The position numbers and the translations under genes are program-made. Under the pieces are notes generated by a model. That model worked only from the letters and a program-made list of their open reading frames with translations. It did no database searches and had not been told where the DNA came from. A stretch of DNA of 64,000 nucleotides from the NCBI RefSeq assembly GCF_002980575.1, contig NZ_PVBS01000002.1, forward strand, positions 1,426,001 through 1,490,000, written 5' to 3'. Shown here one piece after another: positions 53,696-63,329 of the stretch (position 1 is its first letter; every line of letters starts with the position of its first letter). Origin of the DNA: Sphingobacterium gobiense (GTDB lineage: Bacteria > Bacteroidota > Bacteroidia > Sphingobacteriales > Sphingobacteriaceae).

Positions 53696-54688
53696 TTAAC
53701 AGGGTAACCACCAATGCATAAAATAAACCTTGTCGTTTTTAAAAAACAGTTTGATATGCCCATAAGTAGCATCGCTCTTTAGCTTAACGACCCACAATTC
53801 GCCCTCTTTATCAAGGGCCAACCTTCCTCTTACAGCGGCAGGAAACAGCTGTTGTATATCGTCAATGGTTGTCCCTTCATCTATCTTGATGCCTTTGTAA
53901 GTGATAAAATTTCCGTTCAGGAACCAGTATTCATCCACCGCCACACTGTCCTTACTAGATTCAAAACGTGAACCGTTCTTATACAGGTATTTGTCCTCGG
54001 GCGCTTCTGTAGCAAAGATGGTAACACAGGGCGCCTCATCTTTCAGCAGTCTGACGCTATCGGGTTGGCCATAGACCTTTTCAAACTCCGCCAGGGTGAA
54101 AAATCGCTTCAATTTACCGTTGAACCGGATATCTTTTTCGAGCATGACGTCCCTTGACTCATAATCGGTGCCGGGCTTGGCAGCCGCAACCACGGGACTG
54201 CATAGGATGAAAATATCGTGCCCTTTAAGGATATTTTTGTCGTAACGTAGTTCCTCCGGTCGATCAGGATCGTTTGTGATATCCATAAGCCTGCCGCTTG
54301 TCCTATAAAATTCCAGCCAGCCTATGGCCTGTTCCGTCGGTCGCCTTTCCGCCGCATTCTCGGAAACATCCTGGATAACGTATAGCTTGATTGTGGCTTT
54401 GTCGGGACTCATAGAAGCCATTCGAACCCTTACCGTTGTATCACCAAAATGCTTAAATGCGGTAGCATTACTGGAACGGATTAAATCCGACACCAGTCTT
54501 TCACAGGATACTTCTTTACCATGTCCTTCAAAAGCCCTTATTTCTGTTCCGGTTGTATCAGCAATCTTTGAAACTTTATCGGATCTTCCATGACATGAAC
54601 TCAATAAAAATGTAACAAGAACCAGAATCCCGCACATAGCACTTCGTATTAGCGATGACACCTGTAATTGTTGCTGCTCCCTTTTCAT
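53696..54688 (-). CDS. Unknown lipoprotein, first gene of the envelope operon
   Basis: 330 aa. A basic leader precedes signal and lipobox (VLVTFLLSSC). The mature part is mixed alpha/beta with repeated YK/DK turns; no family. First of the minus-strand run 54688-50462. Confidence 0.6.
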   Translation of the reverse strand: MKREQQQLQVSSLIRSAMCGILVLVTFLLSSCHGRSDKVSKIADTTGTEIRAFEGHGKEVSCERLVSDLIRSSNATAFKHFGDTTVRVRMASMSPDKATIKLYVIQDVSENAAERRPTEQAIGWLEFYRTSGRLMDITNDPDRPEELRYDKNILKGHDIFILCSPVVAAAKPGTDYESRDVMLEKDIRFNGKLKRFFTLAEFEKVYGQPDSVRLLKDEAPCVTIFATEAPEDKYLYKNGSRFESSKDSVAVDEYWFLNGNFITYKGIKIDEGTTIDDIQQLFPAAVRGRLALDKEGELWVVKLKSDATYGHIKLFFKNDKVYFMHWWLPC

Positions 54689-54912
54689 TATTTTTTTAAA
54701 TGCTCAATACTATCTTTTTGTTCTTTTCATTTATCATACCAATATACAAAAAGACAGATTGATACTCCGCTATCATTTTACAATTGGAGCTGTTTATTTA
54801 TTCTTAGAATCTTTGTATTCAATTTTACCGGACGAATGTAGGAGTTTGAGATTATAATTTTGCCAAAATGCCGTTAAGGATGTGATTTCTTAAAAAATTC
54901 AGTAAAGAAAAA
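54689..54912. other. Intergenic region upstream of the ArsR operon promoter
   Basis: 224 bp, A/T-rich, divergent start region between the minus-strand lipoprotein operon and the ArsR operon. No ORF or known element seen. Confidence 0.4.
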
Positions 54913-54944
54913 TTTGCGCAACCGAAAGGTTGCTTGTATATTTG
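54913..54944 (+). promoter_or_regulatory. Promoter with embedded palindromic ArsR operator
   Basis: TTTG at 54913-54916, 20-nt spacer, TATATTTG at 54937-54944: near-ideal Bacteroidota promoter. The spacer contains the perfect palindrome GCAACC GAAA GGTTGC (54918-54933). An operator placed between -33 and -7 fits repression by the ArsR protein of this operon. Confidence 0.8.
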
Positions 54945-54975
54945 CAACTGAATGGTTTCGTAAAATTATAGAACT

Positions 54976-55539
54976 ATGAGAAAGTTAAAGCTTCAAATGC
55001 ATATTTCGTTAGACGGCTATGTAACCGTAGAACAGGGTGCTGTCAATTTTGTGTGGGATGGTGAAGTGATCAATTTCTGTGTGGACAATCTTAATCATGT
55101 AGACATGATCTTATTAGGTCAGCATACGGCTCACGAGTTTATCAACTTTTGGGACGGGGTAGCTGACACTCCTGACCACCCCGAGCGGGAACTTGGAAAA
55201 CGGATTTCGGAAATTCCTAAAATGGTATTTTCCAATACGGTCACGCAGCATCAGTGGAAAAATACAACGGTGGTCAGCGGGAATGTAAAAGAGGAGGTCA
55301 ATAAGCTCAAAAAATCAAACGGAAAAGATATTATGGTATATGGAGGGGCTATGCTTGCATCGTCATTAATCAAAAACAGATTGATAGATGAGTTCCATTT
55401 TCTTTTCAGTCCTATCTGTCTGGGAAAAGGCCTTACTATATTCCAATCGGTACAAGACACCTTAGCATTAAGACTCTTAAAGTCAAAACCATTTGACTGC
55501 GGAACGGTATTGTTAAGCTATAAAATACCTGAACGATGA
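54976..55539 (+). CDS. RibD C-terminal/dihydrofolate reductase-like protein
   Basis: 187 aa with [68 protein letters not shown]. The fold is that of RibD_C/DHFR-like NADPH reductases; the group usually acts on unknown pterin-like or drug-like substrates. It is first in an operon with ArsR and SRPBCC proteins, 4-bp overlap. Confidence 0.8.
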   Translation: MRKLKLQMHISLDGYVTVEQGAVNFVWDGEVINFCVDNLNHVDMILLGQHTAHEFINFWDGVADTPDHPERELGKRISEIPKMVFSNTVTQHQWKNTTVVSGNVKEEVNKLKKSNGKDIMVYGGAMLASSLIKNRLIDEFHFLFSPICLGKGLTIFQSVQDTLALRLLKSKPFDCGTVLLSYKIPER

Positions 55540-55856
55540 GAAGAGATATATTTCAAGCAATAGCTGATCCAACCAGACGGGCCATCATGACATTGATCGC
55601 GTTGCAGGCTATGACACCCAATGCGATCGCAGAACATTTTGATACCACGCGGCAAGCTGTATCAAAACATCTCCGCATTTTAACGGAATGCGAACTGGTA
55701 AAGCAGAAACAAAAAGGCAGGGAAATCTATTATGAGTTAGAGATCGATAAAATGAAGGAAATAGACAAATGGCTGGAACAGTTCCGTAAAATCTGGGAAA
55801 CACGTTTTGGCCAACTTGATAATTTATTGGAAACAGTTAAAAAACAGCAATCATGA
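55536..55856 (+). CDS. ArsR-type winged-helix repressor (SRPBCC-associated)
   Basis: 106 aa with w[23 protein letters not shown] then [20 protein letters not shown]. No clear metal-binding Cys pair, typical of the SdpR-like/SRPBCC-partnered subgroup. It probably binds the palindrome in its own promoter. The ends overlap by 4 bp with both neighbours. Confidence 0.85.
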   Translation: MRRDIFQAIADPTRRAIMTLIALQAMTPNAIAEHFDTTRQAVSKHLRILTECELVKQKQKGREIYYELEIDKMKEIDKWLEQFRKIWETRFGQLDNLLETVKKQQS

Positions 55857-56356
55857 ACAGCAATTTATTATTTGACTTCATTGTCAACAAAGAGAACCAC
55901 ACGATCCGCATAACGCGGGCGTTTGATGCCGGTCTTGAACTGGTGTGGAAGGCATGGACAACAGCAGAACTGCTCGATCAGTGGTGGGGGCCTGAACCCT
56001 ATAAAGCCGAAACCAAGTCACTGGATTTTCGCGAAGGAGGATTCTGGCTCTATGCAATGGTTGGCCCGGAAGGCGATAAAGGTTGGTGCAAAACCAATTT
56101 CATTTCCATTGTAAAAGAAAAATTTTTCTCCTCAAAAGGTGGGTTCAGTGATGAGAACGGTGTGCTGAACCCGGAGTTTCCGCAAAATGTATGGGAGAAT
56201 ACTTTTGTACCGGTAGACCATAAAGTACGGGTAGATATGCTGCTGATTTATGACAGCCTCGAAGATCTCGAAAAGGAACTTGAAATGGGCTTTAAGGAAG
56301 GTATGACGGTAGACTTCCTACAACTGGACCAATTGCTATCGACGCTTAAAAAGTAA
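55853..56356 (+). CDS. SRPBCC (AHSA1-like) protein
   Basis: 167 aa; helix-grip fold motifs [53 protein letters not shown]. Such proteins bind hydrophobic ligands; the ArsR partner may respond to the same ligand. Start overlaps the ArsR stop (ATGA). Followed by a hairpin. Confidence 0.85.
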   Translation: MNSNLLFDFIVNKENHTIRITRAFDAGLELVWKAWTTAELLDQWWGPEPYKAETKSLDFREGGFWLYAMVGPEGDKGWCKTNFISIVKEKFFSSKGGFSDENGVLNPEFPQNVWENTFVPVDHKVRVDMLLIYDSLEDLEKELEMGFKEGMTVDFLQLDQLLSTLKK

Positions 56357-56477
56357 CCAATTACCCTACGGCAAGCCTGAATACATCAAATCAAACAGCG
56401 ACGCAAATCCGGAGAACCGTGAAAAAGGGTATAAAACGACAACAACAGTAATTGCTCTATTGTCCAATGTGTGAAGA

Positions 56478-56508
56478 GGAGAGAAAGCCAAAGGATGGGT
56501 TTCTCTCC
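56478..56508 (+). terminator. Terminator of the ArsR operon
   Basis: GGAGAGAAAGCC ... GGGTTTCTCTCC stem with a 7-nt loop, followed by TTAC. It lies 120 bp after the SRPBCC stop. Confidence 0.65.
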
Positions 56509-56704
56509 TTACTTTATGTGCTTGCCACCTCCTGAAAACACATGCACATGTGCCCGTCCGTTTTACTGATTTCAATCCATCTATATCCATAGTTTATTTC
56601 ACATATACTTTGATATTGTTTGCAGGATTCTGCTTCGGAAAAAATAAAAAAAACCGCTTAATCGTGAGATTTGCGGGTTTTCGATCTTACTTGTCGTAAG
56701 TGTT

Positions 56705-56721
56705 GTCGGGGTGGCAGGATT
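56705..56721. repeat. 17-bp copy of the tRNA-Pro 3' end
   Basis: GTCGGGGTGGCAGGATT at 56705-56721 repeats exactly the sequence at 56829-56845, which is the T-arm/acceptor end of tRNA-Pro. A partial tRNA 3' copy is the usual trace of site-specific integration. Confidence 0.75.
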
Positions 56722-56751
56722 GCTTCAGCCCCACAGCCCCTTACTCTTCCT

Positions 56752-56791
56752 TGAAGCTCCTTCGAATCGAACCACGGTTCTTCATCCTGTC
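56752..56791 (+). repeat. Dispersed direct repeat, right copy
   Basis: TGAAGCTCCTTCGAATCGAA then CCACGGTTCTTCATCCTGTC, the partner of the copy at 50393-50431. Its reverse complement contains GGTTCGATTC, like a tRNA T-loop, so the repeat may be tRNA-derived. Confidence 0.8.
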
Positions 56792-56797
56792 TATAAC

Positions 56798-56826
56798 GAA
56801 AAAAGCCCGACTTTCGTCGAGCTTTT
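56798..56826 (-). terminator. Terminator of tRNA-Pro
   Basis: On the minus strand AAAGCTCGAC GAAA GTCGGGCTTT followed by TTT, starting 4 bp after the tRNA 3' end. Confidence 0.75.
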
Positions 56827-56829
56827 TCG

Positions 56830-56903
56830 TCGGGGTGGCAGGATTCGAACCTACGACCTCCACATCCCAAATGTGGCGCGATACCGGGCTACGCTACACC
56901 CCG
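56830..56903 (-). tRNA. tRNA-Pro (UGG anticodon)
   Basis: 74 nt on the minus strand: acceptor CGGGGTG/CACCCCG, anticodon stem CCACA/TGTGG with loop TTTGGGA (anticodon TGG, proline), T arm CGTAGGTTCGAATCCTGC-like. CCA is not encoded. Own promoter and terminator are visible. Confidence 0.92.
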
Positions 56904-56931
56904 AAAAGGTATCACCTTTTTTTCTGTGGCA

Positions 56932-56961
56932 CAAATATACAGCTAATTTGACTGTTGTCAA
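56932..56961 (-). promoter_or_regulatory. Promoter of tRNA-Pro
   Basis: On the minus strand TTG (part of TTGACA), 19 nt, TATATTTG: textbook Bacteroidota promoter, about 28 bp before the tRNA. Confidence 0.75.
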
Positions 56962-57080
56962 GAGATTTTTTTACGTTGACACGTAAACGATTGATAATAT
57001 GGAGGATATTCTTACGTCTATTGTGATAACTGCTATAATAGCAAAAGAGCCGATAGAATAGTCTCGGAGGAAAGGAATGC

Positions 57081-57118
57081 AAAAACAGCCATGTGTCTCA
57101 TACATGGCATGGCTGTTT
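57081..57118 (-). terminator. Terminator after the small lipoprotein gene
   Basis: AAACAGCCATG ... CATGGCTGTTT, 11-bp stem, 24 bp past the lipoprotein stop on the minus strand, followed by T residues. Confidence 0.7.
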
Positions 57119-57141
57119 GTATTTAAAACAATATTTACGAA

Positions 57142-57549
57142 TTAATTTACAAAATCCGCATCCGTAAGTGTTACCTTAATAAAGATTCTTTCGGGAACTT
57201 CAACAAAAATATCGGAACCTAAAATAGGGTCTTCCGCCTTGATTGTTACTGATCCAACCCTATATTCAAAGGTGTAAGCAGCACCTTGTTGAGTTCCAAT
57301 TGATTTATAGGTACGTTCACCGTCGTCACTATAAGCAATATTAACTACACCTTGTTGTACATAGTATTCTGTTAGTTCAGGTACCGAAAGTGTTAAGTAC
57401 GCTTGGTTGTCGGTTCCTTCCCATTGGTCTGCTGTTCGTTCATAAACCATGGTAATACTGGGTACCGTATCATAATATTCTTTCGTACAGCTGCTCGTAG
57501 CGGCCAAGGTGGCAGTGCCGATAAAAATGGCTAATAGAATTTTTTTCAT
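57142..57549 (-). CDS. Small unknown lipoprotein
   Basis: 135 aa from ATG 57549 (MKKILLAIFIGTATLAATSS then C). The mature ~115 residues are acidic and beta-rich (VPSITMVYERTADQWEGTDN, VVNIAYSDDGERTYKSIGTQ). Similar small lipoproteins are common and unassigned. Flanked by two terminators, so it is a single-gene unit. Confidence 0.7.
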   Translation of the reverse strand: MKKILLAIFIGTATLAATSSCTKEYYDTVPSITMVYERTADQWEGTDNQAYLTLSVPELTEYYVQQGVVNIAYSDDGERTYKSIGTQQGAAYTFEYRVGSVTIKAEDPILGSDIFVEVPERIFIKVTLTDADFVN

Positions 57550-57647
57550 GTGTATCGTATTAAGGGTTGTCAAACTTTGTTTATATTCAATAAGACGTTA
57601 AAAAACGTTAATAGTTTAAATAAATGAGCAAAAAATAAGCCAAATAA

Positions 57648-57682
57648 AAAAGCGCTATGTCTTTCGGCATAGCGCTTTTCTT
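57648..57682 (-). terminator. Terminator after clpC
   Basis: AGCGCTATG ... CATAGCGCT with A/T flanks on both sides; on the minus strand it is followed by TTTTTTATTT. It lies 19 bp past the clpC stop. Confidence 0.85.
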
Positions 57683-57700
57683 ATTTGGAACTTTCTACTG

Positions 57701-60262
57701 TTACTTTTTTTTATCGTTAGGCTCCGAAACATCGGATTCGATAGAGTCGCCAGATGGTTGATCTGGATTTTGACCGTCAACTACAATTTCTTTTTTATCG
57801 TCGTCATAATCAATATTCAGTTCTGAGCCGGTTTTGACTTCGCCTTTTAAAATCTCTTCAGCTATCGGATCCTCCAAATACTTTTGGATAGCCCGCTTCA
57901 ACGGACGTGCTCCAAAGTTGCTATCATATCCCTTCTCGGCGATAAAGTCTTTTGCTTTATCTGTGAGTGTTATTTGGTAGCCCAAGTCTTTGATCCGGTT
58001 AAAGAGTGACTTCAATTCGATGTCGATGATCTTAAAGATATGCTCTTTACTCAACGAGTTAAACACGATAACATCATCCACACGGTTCAAGAACTCAGGT
58101 GCAAATGCACGTTTGAGTGCTGTTTCGATAACACCTCTCGAATGAGAATCGGCTTGGCTCGCTTTTGCTGAAGTTGTAAACCCGACGCCTTGTCCGAATT
58201 CTTTCAACTGACGGGCACCGATATTCGAAGTCATGATGATGATCGTATTGCGGAAATCTACTCTTCTGCCCAAGCTATCCGTTAACTGTCCTTCATCAAG
58301 TACTTGTAGCAATAAATTGAACACATCTGGATGAGCTTTTTCAATTTCGTCGAGTAAAACGACGGCATACGGTTTGCGACGTACTTTCTCAGTCAACTGA
58401 CCGCCTTCTTCATATCCTACATATCCCGGAGGCGCTCCGACCAAACGAGATACTGCGAATTTCTCCATGTACTCACTCATGTCGATTTGGATCAAGGCAT
58501 CTTCTGAATCGAACATAAAACGCGCTAATTCTTTCGCCAATTCGGTTTTACCTACACCAGTTGGACCTAGGAAAATGAACGAACCGATTGGTTTTTTAGG
58601 ATCTTTTAGCCCGGCGCGCGTACGGTGTATTGCTTTTACTAATTTTTGTACTGCGTCATCTTGGCCAATAATACGACCTTTAACGGATTCGGCCATATTC
58701 AATAACTTCTGGCTATCCGATTGACTTACACGTTGTACAGGGATTCCTGTCATCATAGAAACCACCTCAGCTACATTGTCTTCTGCGACCGTATAACGTT
58801 TTGATTTCGTCTCTACTTCCCATGCTGCTTTTTCCTTTTCGAGTTGGTCGAGTAATTTTTTCTCGGTATCGCGAAGTTTTGCCGCTTCTTCGTATTTTTG
58901 GCTACGAACTACTTTGTTTTTCTCAACCTTAACTTCTTCGATTTTTTCCTCGATGTCAATGATAGATTGCGGAACATGGATATTGTTTAGATGGACGCGT
59001 GAACCGGCCTCGTCCAGCGCGTCAATCGCCTTGTCCGGTAAGAAACGATCGGTGATATAACGCGTTGTCAACGACACACAGGCTTCTACTGCTTCTGGTG
59101 TATATGTGACATTGTGGTGCTCTTCGTATTTATCTTTAATCCGGTTCAGAATTTCTATCGTTTCGTCGTGAGAAGCCGGTTCTACGACGACTTTCTGAAA
59201 ACGACGATCTAAAGCACCGTCTTTTTCTATATATTGACGATATTCATCTAATGTAGTAGCGCCTATACATTGTATTTCGCCGCGTGCCAAAGCGGGTTTG
59301 AACATGTTCGAGGCATCCAAAGATCCTGAAGCACCGCCTGCGCCAACAATCGTGTGGATCTCGTCAATAAATAATATGACATCTGGTGACTTTTCCAACT
59401 CGTTCATCACCGCCTTCATGCGTTCTTCAAATTGACCACGATATTTCGTGCCGGCCACTAAAGAAGCTAGATCAAGTGTGACAACCCGTTTATTGAATAA
59501 AACGCGAGATACCTTGCGTTGTACAATACGTAAGGCTAAACCTTCGGCGATTGCCGATTTACCAACCCCAGGTTCTCCGATTAAAATAGGGTTGTTCTTT
59601 TTACGGCGGGAAAGAATTTGCGAAACACGTTCAATTTCTTTCTCGCGTCCCACGATAGGGTCTAATCGACCTTCCTCTGCCGCCTTGGTCAAATCCCGTC
59701 CGAAATTGTCTAATACCGGCGTTTTTGATTTGATATCCGAAACTTTCTTCGGTGCTGTAAACTGCTGATCGTCGTCTGCAAAGTCGTCATCTCCGGTAGG
59801 CGAGCTAGATGCTTCGTCTGTGATGGACGTTTTATTTTGCTCAACTTCGTTCTTAAATAAATCGTACGTAATGCTGTATTGTTGTAAGACTTGAGACGCA
59901 ATGTTCTCTTCATCTCGCAAGATCGCTAATAATAGGTGCTCTGTGCCAATAACATCACTTTTGAAAATCTTAGCTTCCAAATACGTTATTTTTAGGACTT
60001 TTTCAGCCTGTTTGGTCAACGGCATATTTCCGATAGGTGCACGGGACATAGACGACCCTTTTACTGCATCTTCTGTAGATTGACGGATGGATCCTATGTC
60101 GACTCCAATATTTTTCAAAATCTTTATCGCCACTCCATCGCCTTCACGAATCAGGCCGAGCAAAAGATGTTCTGTGCCAATGTAATCATGGCGGAGCCTT
60201 AGCGCTTCTTCGCGACTGTAAGAAATCACATCTTTTACGCGTGGTGAAAATTTTGCTTCCAT
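57701..60262 (-). CDS. clpC: ClpC AAA+ unfoldase
   Basis: 853 aa. Two N-terminal Clp repeats (FSPRVKDVISYSREEALRLR ...; LTKQAEKVLKITYLEAKIFK ...), first AAA+ with GEPGVGKSAIAEG, a UVR-like coiled-coil segment (KNKVVRSQKYEEAAKLRDTE), second AAA+ with GPTGVGKTELAKEL, and a D/E-rich tail. It feeds unfolded proteins to ClpP in the cytoplasm. No ctsR or mcsB next to it, as usual in Bacteroidota. Confidence 0.95.
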   Translation of the reverse strand: MEAKFSPRVKDVISYSREEALRLRHDYIGTEHLLLGLIREGDGVAIKILKNIGVDIGSIRQSTEDAVKGSSMSRAPIGNMPLTKQAEKVLKITYLEAKIFKSDVIGTEHLLLAILRDEENIASQVLQQYSITYDLFKNEVEQNKTSITDEASSSPTGDDDFADDDQQFTAPKKVSDIKSKTPVLDNFGRDLTKAAEEGRLDPIVGREKEIERVSQILSRRKKNNPILIGEPGVGKSAIAEGLALRIVQRKVSRVLFNKRVVTLDLASLVAGTKYRGQFEERMKAVMNELEKSPDVILFIDEIHTIVGAGGASGSLDASNMFKPALARGEIQCIGATTLDEYRQYIEKDGALDRRFQKVVVEPASHDETIEILNRIKDKYEEHHNVTYTPEAVEACVSLTTRYITDRFLPDKAIDALDEAGSRVHLNNIHVPQSIIDIEEKIEEVKVEKNKVVRSQKYEEAAKLRDTEKKLLDQLEKEKAAWEVETKSKRYTVAEDNVAEVVSMMTGIPVQRVSQSDSQKLLNMAESVKGRIIGQDDAVQKLVKAIHRTRAGLKDPKKPIGSFIFLGPTGVGKTELAKELARFMFDSEDALIQIDMSEYMEKFAVSRLVGAPPGYVGYEEGGQLTEKVRRKPYAVVLLDEIEKAHPDVFNLLLQVLDEGQLTDSLGRRVDFRNTIIIMTSNIGARQLKEFGQGVGFTTSAKASQADSHSRGVIETALKRAFAPEFLNRVDDVIVFNSLSKEHIFKIIDIELKSLFNRIKDLGYQITLTDKAKDFIAEKGYDSNFGARPLKRAIQKYLEDPIAEEILKGEVKTGSELNIDYDDDKKEIVVDGQNPDQPSGDSIESDVSEPNDKKK

Positions 60263-60413
60263 GTATTTACCTTTCCTTTATTAAAATGATAGGATGATAT
60301 AAATGTATAAAAATAAATTATAAATCCTATGGTATGTTGTACCAGATTTATCAATAATTACGCCATAGCCCTGAAACGATCAAAATGGCAGTCTTACCCG
60401 AATTAAAAATGAC

Positions 60414-60421
60414 TATATTTG
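60414..60421 (+). promoter_or_regulatory. -7 element for ettA
   Basis: TATATTTG, 23 bp upstream of the ettA ATG, in an A/T-rich region; matches TAnnTTTG. Confidence 0.55.
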
Positions 60422-60444
60422 TACAAAAATAGCAATACAATCTT

Positions 60445-62127
60445 ATGTCTGACGAGAAAATTATTTTTTCAATGGCTGGTGTAAATAAAATATACCCGCC
60501 GCAAAAACAGGTACTTAAAAACATCTATTTATCGTTTTTTTACGGAGCGAAAATTGGTGTCATAGGTTTGAATGGATCGGGCAAGTCCTCCTTGTTGAAA
60601 ATTATCGCTGGGTTAGATAAATCTTATCAAGGAGAAGTGGTTTTTTCGGCCGGATATACCGTTGGCTATTTAGCGCAGGAACCAGATTTGGACGAAGAAA
60701 AAACGGTAAAGGAAGTGGTGGAAGAAGGGGTGGCTGAAATTACCGCAGTCCTAAAAGAATATGAAGATATAAACGAAAAATTTGGTTTGCCGGAGGTCTA
60801 TGAAAATCCGGAAGAAATGGATAAACTGCTCGCTCGTCAAGGCGAACTACAGGATAGGATAGACGCTACGAATGCTTGGGAATTGGATACCAGACTAGAA
60901 CGGGCAATGGATGCACTTCGATGTCCCGACCCAGATGCGAAGATAGTCAATTTGTCAGGTGGGGAGCGAAGAAGGGTGGCACTTTGTCGCTTATTGCTTC
61001 AAGAGCCAGATGTTTTACTTCTGGATGAACCAACCAATCACTTGGATGCGGAATCAATCGACTGGTTGGAACAACACTTACAACAATATAAGGGTACGGT
61101 TATAGCGGTTACCCACGATCGATATTTCTTAGATAATGTTGCGGGATGGATCTTGGAATTGGATAGAGGGGAAGGGATACCCTGGAAAGGAAATTATTCG
61201 TCTTGGTTAGACCAGAAAGCAAAACGTCTAGCGCAGGAGGAAAAACAAGAAACGAAACGTCAGAAAACACTTGAGCGCGAATTGGACTGGGTGCGTATGG
61301 CACCGAAAGCAAGACATGCAAAGTCTAAGGCGCGTTTGCATAACTATGAAAAACTAGCATCAGAAGAGACCAAGGATCGAGAAGAAAAACTGGAATTGTT
61401 TATTCCGCCGGGTCCTAGATTAGGAAATACCGTTATTGAAGCTGATCATATTTCAAAAGCCTATGGTGATAGACTGTTATTTGAAAATCTAAGCTTCTCC
61501 TTGCCCCCAGCTGGTATCGTCGGGATTATAGGGCCGAATGGCGCTGGGAAAACGACCTTGTTCCGGTTGATTACTGGGCAGGAACAACCCGATACAGGAA
61601 CTTTTAAAGTAGGAGAAACGGTGGTATTAGGTTATGTTGATCAAAATCACGATGACCTTGATCCGGATAAAACGGTATGGGAGAATATTACCGAAGGTAA
61701 TGATAACATTATGCTGGGGAATAGGTCGCTAAATTCCCGTGCTTATGTGTCAAAATTCAATTTTAATGGAGCCGATCAACAGAAGAAAGTAGGCGTATTA
61801 TCTGGCGGAGAGCGAAATCGCGCCCACCTAGCTATTACATTAAAGAAATCATCCAATGTATTGCTGCTCGATGAACCTACCAACGACATTGATGTAAACA
61901 CTTTGCGTGCCCTGGAAGAAGGATTGGAGAATTTTGGCGGTTGTGCGGTTATAATTTCGCACGATCGTTGGTTTTTGGATCGTATATGTACGCATATTTT
62001 AGCGTTTGAAGGGGATTCTCAGGTTTATTTCTTCGAAGGAAACTATACGGAATATGAGGAAAATCGTAAGAAGCGTCTAGGCGACACAGGACCAAAACGT
62101 ATCAAGTACAAAAAGCTGGTGAAATAG
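60445..62127 (+). CDS. ettA: Energy-dependent translational throttle protein EttA (ABC-F)
   Basis: 560 aa, two ABC domains: GLNGSGKSS, LSGGERRRVALC, DEPTNHLD; GPNGAGKTT, LSGGERNRAHLA, DEPTNDID. The arm region is of EttA length. It binds the ribosomal E site and gates elongation according to ATP/ADP. Translated just ahead of the histidine kinase (2 bp gap). Confidence 0.95.
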   Translation: MSDEKIIFSMAGVNKIYPPQKQVLKNIYLSFFYGAKIGVIGLNGSGKSSLLKIIAGLDKSYQGEVVFSAGYTVGYLAQEPDLDEEKTVKEVVEEGVAEITAVLKEYEDINEKFGLPEVYENPEEMDKLLARQGELQDRIDATNAWELDTRLERAMDALRCPDPDAKIVNLSGGERRRVALCRLLLQEPDVLLLDEPTNHLDAESIDWLEQHLQQYKGTVIAVTHDRYFLDNVAGWILELDRGEGIPWKGNYSSWLDQKAKRLAQEEKQETKRQKTLERELDWVRMAPKARHAKSKARLHNYEKLASEETKDREEKLELFIPPGPRLGNTVIEADHISKAYGDRLLFENLSFSLPPAGIVGIIGPNGAGKTTLFRLITGQEQPDTGTFKVGETVVLGYVDQNHDDLDPDKTVWENITEGNDNIMLGNRSLNSRAYVSKFNFNGADQQKKVGVLSGGERNRAHLAITLKKSSNVLLLDEPTNDIDVNTLRALEEGLENFGGCAVIISHDRWFLDRICTHILAFEGDSQVYFFEGNYTEYEENRKKRLGDTGPKRIKYKKLVK

Positions 62128-62129
62128 GG

Positions 62130-63317
62130 ATGATTGATTCTGCTAAGCTTCTCGAGGCCATTATTGAAAACGCGATTGATGGGATTATTACGATTGATAA
62201 CCGCGGTATTGTGGAGTCAATTAATCCAGCAGCTTCTGCACTATTTGGATATAGCGCGGAAGAAGTGGTGGGGAACAACATTTCTATGTTAATGCCCGAG
62301 CCCGATCGAAGTCAGCACGATGAATACATTGAACGTTATCAAAAAACAGGAATAAAAAAGATAATCGGAATTGGCCGGGAAGTCCTTGGGCTAAAAAAAA
62401 ATGGTGATACCTTCCCTTTTCGGCTGGCCGTTAGTGAAGTACATTATAAAAATAAGAATATTTTTACGGGTTTTATCCATGATTTAACCAAAGAACGTGC
62501 AGCCGAAGATGAGTTGAGGAAGCATGCGGACGAGTTGGAAGAGAAAGTGCGAGAACGAACAAAAGATCTGATTAAGTTGGTTTCCGAATTGGAGAAAGCG
62601 AAATCGGACGTCAGCCTGTCATTGGAAAAAGAAAAGGAGCTCAACCAAATGAAATCGCGCTTTGTATCCATGGCATCGCATGAATTTCGAACTCCACTGA
62701 GTGCCGTACAACTGTCAGCTTCTTTAATCGAAAAATATGCTGAACGGCCGGATTTGCCGAATATTATGAAGCATACCAATCGTATCCGTGGCGCTGTTCA
62801 GTTACTAAATAACATTTTGAATGATTTTCTTTCCTTAGAAAAGTTAGAAGCGGGCAGGGTTGTAGTTAATAAAGCAGATATTAATTTGGTGCAGCTCGCT
62901 GAGGAAATAACGGAGGAGATGCAAATGATCTGCAAGAAAAATCAACATATTGTTTACCAACACACTGGAGCTGTAGGTGTATTTTATTTAGATGCGCATC
63001 TGATTAAAAGCAGTGTTATCAATTTGATAGCGAATGCCATAAAATACTCTGGAGAAAATACTTTTATTGAATTTTCGACTGAAATTAAAGATGATACTTG
63101 TGTCATTTGCATTAACGATAACGGCATAGGGATTCCATTAGAGGATCAGAAAAGTCTATTCGAACCGTTTTTTAGAGCACATAACACCGGGAATATACCG
63201 GGAACAGGTTTGGGACTTAATATCGTTAAGCGTTATGTCGAACTGATGGATGGAACATTGGAGTATCATTCGGCCATAAATAAAGGCGCGATGTTTAGAA
63301 TGATTTTTCAGCAATAA
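62130..63317 (+). CDS. PAS histidine kinase without TM segment
   Basis: 395 aa: PAS (~8-125, IDGIITIDNRGIVESINPAA, LFGYSAEEVVGNNISMLMPE) of the FixL-like type, a coiled coil (~125-175), HisKA (FVSMASHEFRTPLSAVQ) and HATPase_c (NLIANAIKYS, DNGIGI, GTGLGLNIV). It is 2 bp after ettA and 12 bp before its response regulator. The PAS lacks an obvious haem His (cannot be sure). Confidence 0.85.
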   Translation: MIDSAKLLEAIIENAIDGIITIDNRGIVESINPAASALFGYSAEEVVGNNISMLMPEPDRSQHDEYIERYQKTGIKKIIGIGREVLGLKKNGDTFPFRLAVSEVHYKNKNIFTGFIHDLTKERAAEDELRKHADELEEKVRERTKDLIKLVSELEKAKSDVSLSLEKEKELNQMKSRFVSMASHEFRTPLSAVQLSASLIEKYAERPDLPNIMKHTNRIRGAVQLLNNILNDFLSLEKLEAGRVVVNKADINLVQLAEEITEEMQMICKKNQHIVYQHTGAVGVFYLDAHLIKSSVINLIANAIKYSGENTFIEFSTEIKDDTCVICINDNGIGIPLEDQKSLFEPFFRAHNTGNIPGTGLGLNIVKRYVELMDGTLEYHSAINKGAMFRMIFQQ

Positions 63318-63329
63318 GAATAGGAAGAG

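Noticed and set aside
56658..56951. ORFs over the tRNA-Pro region (for example GRRFESCHPDE-type translation)
   Set aside because: They translate the tRNA and its terminator; typical artefact.
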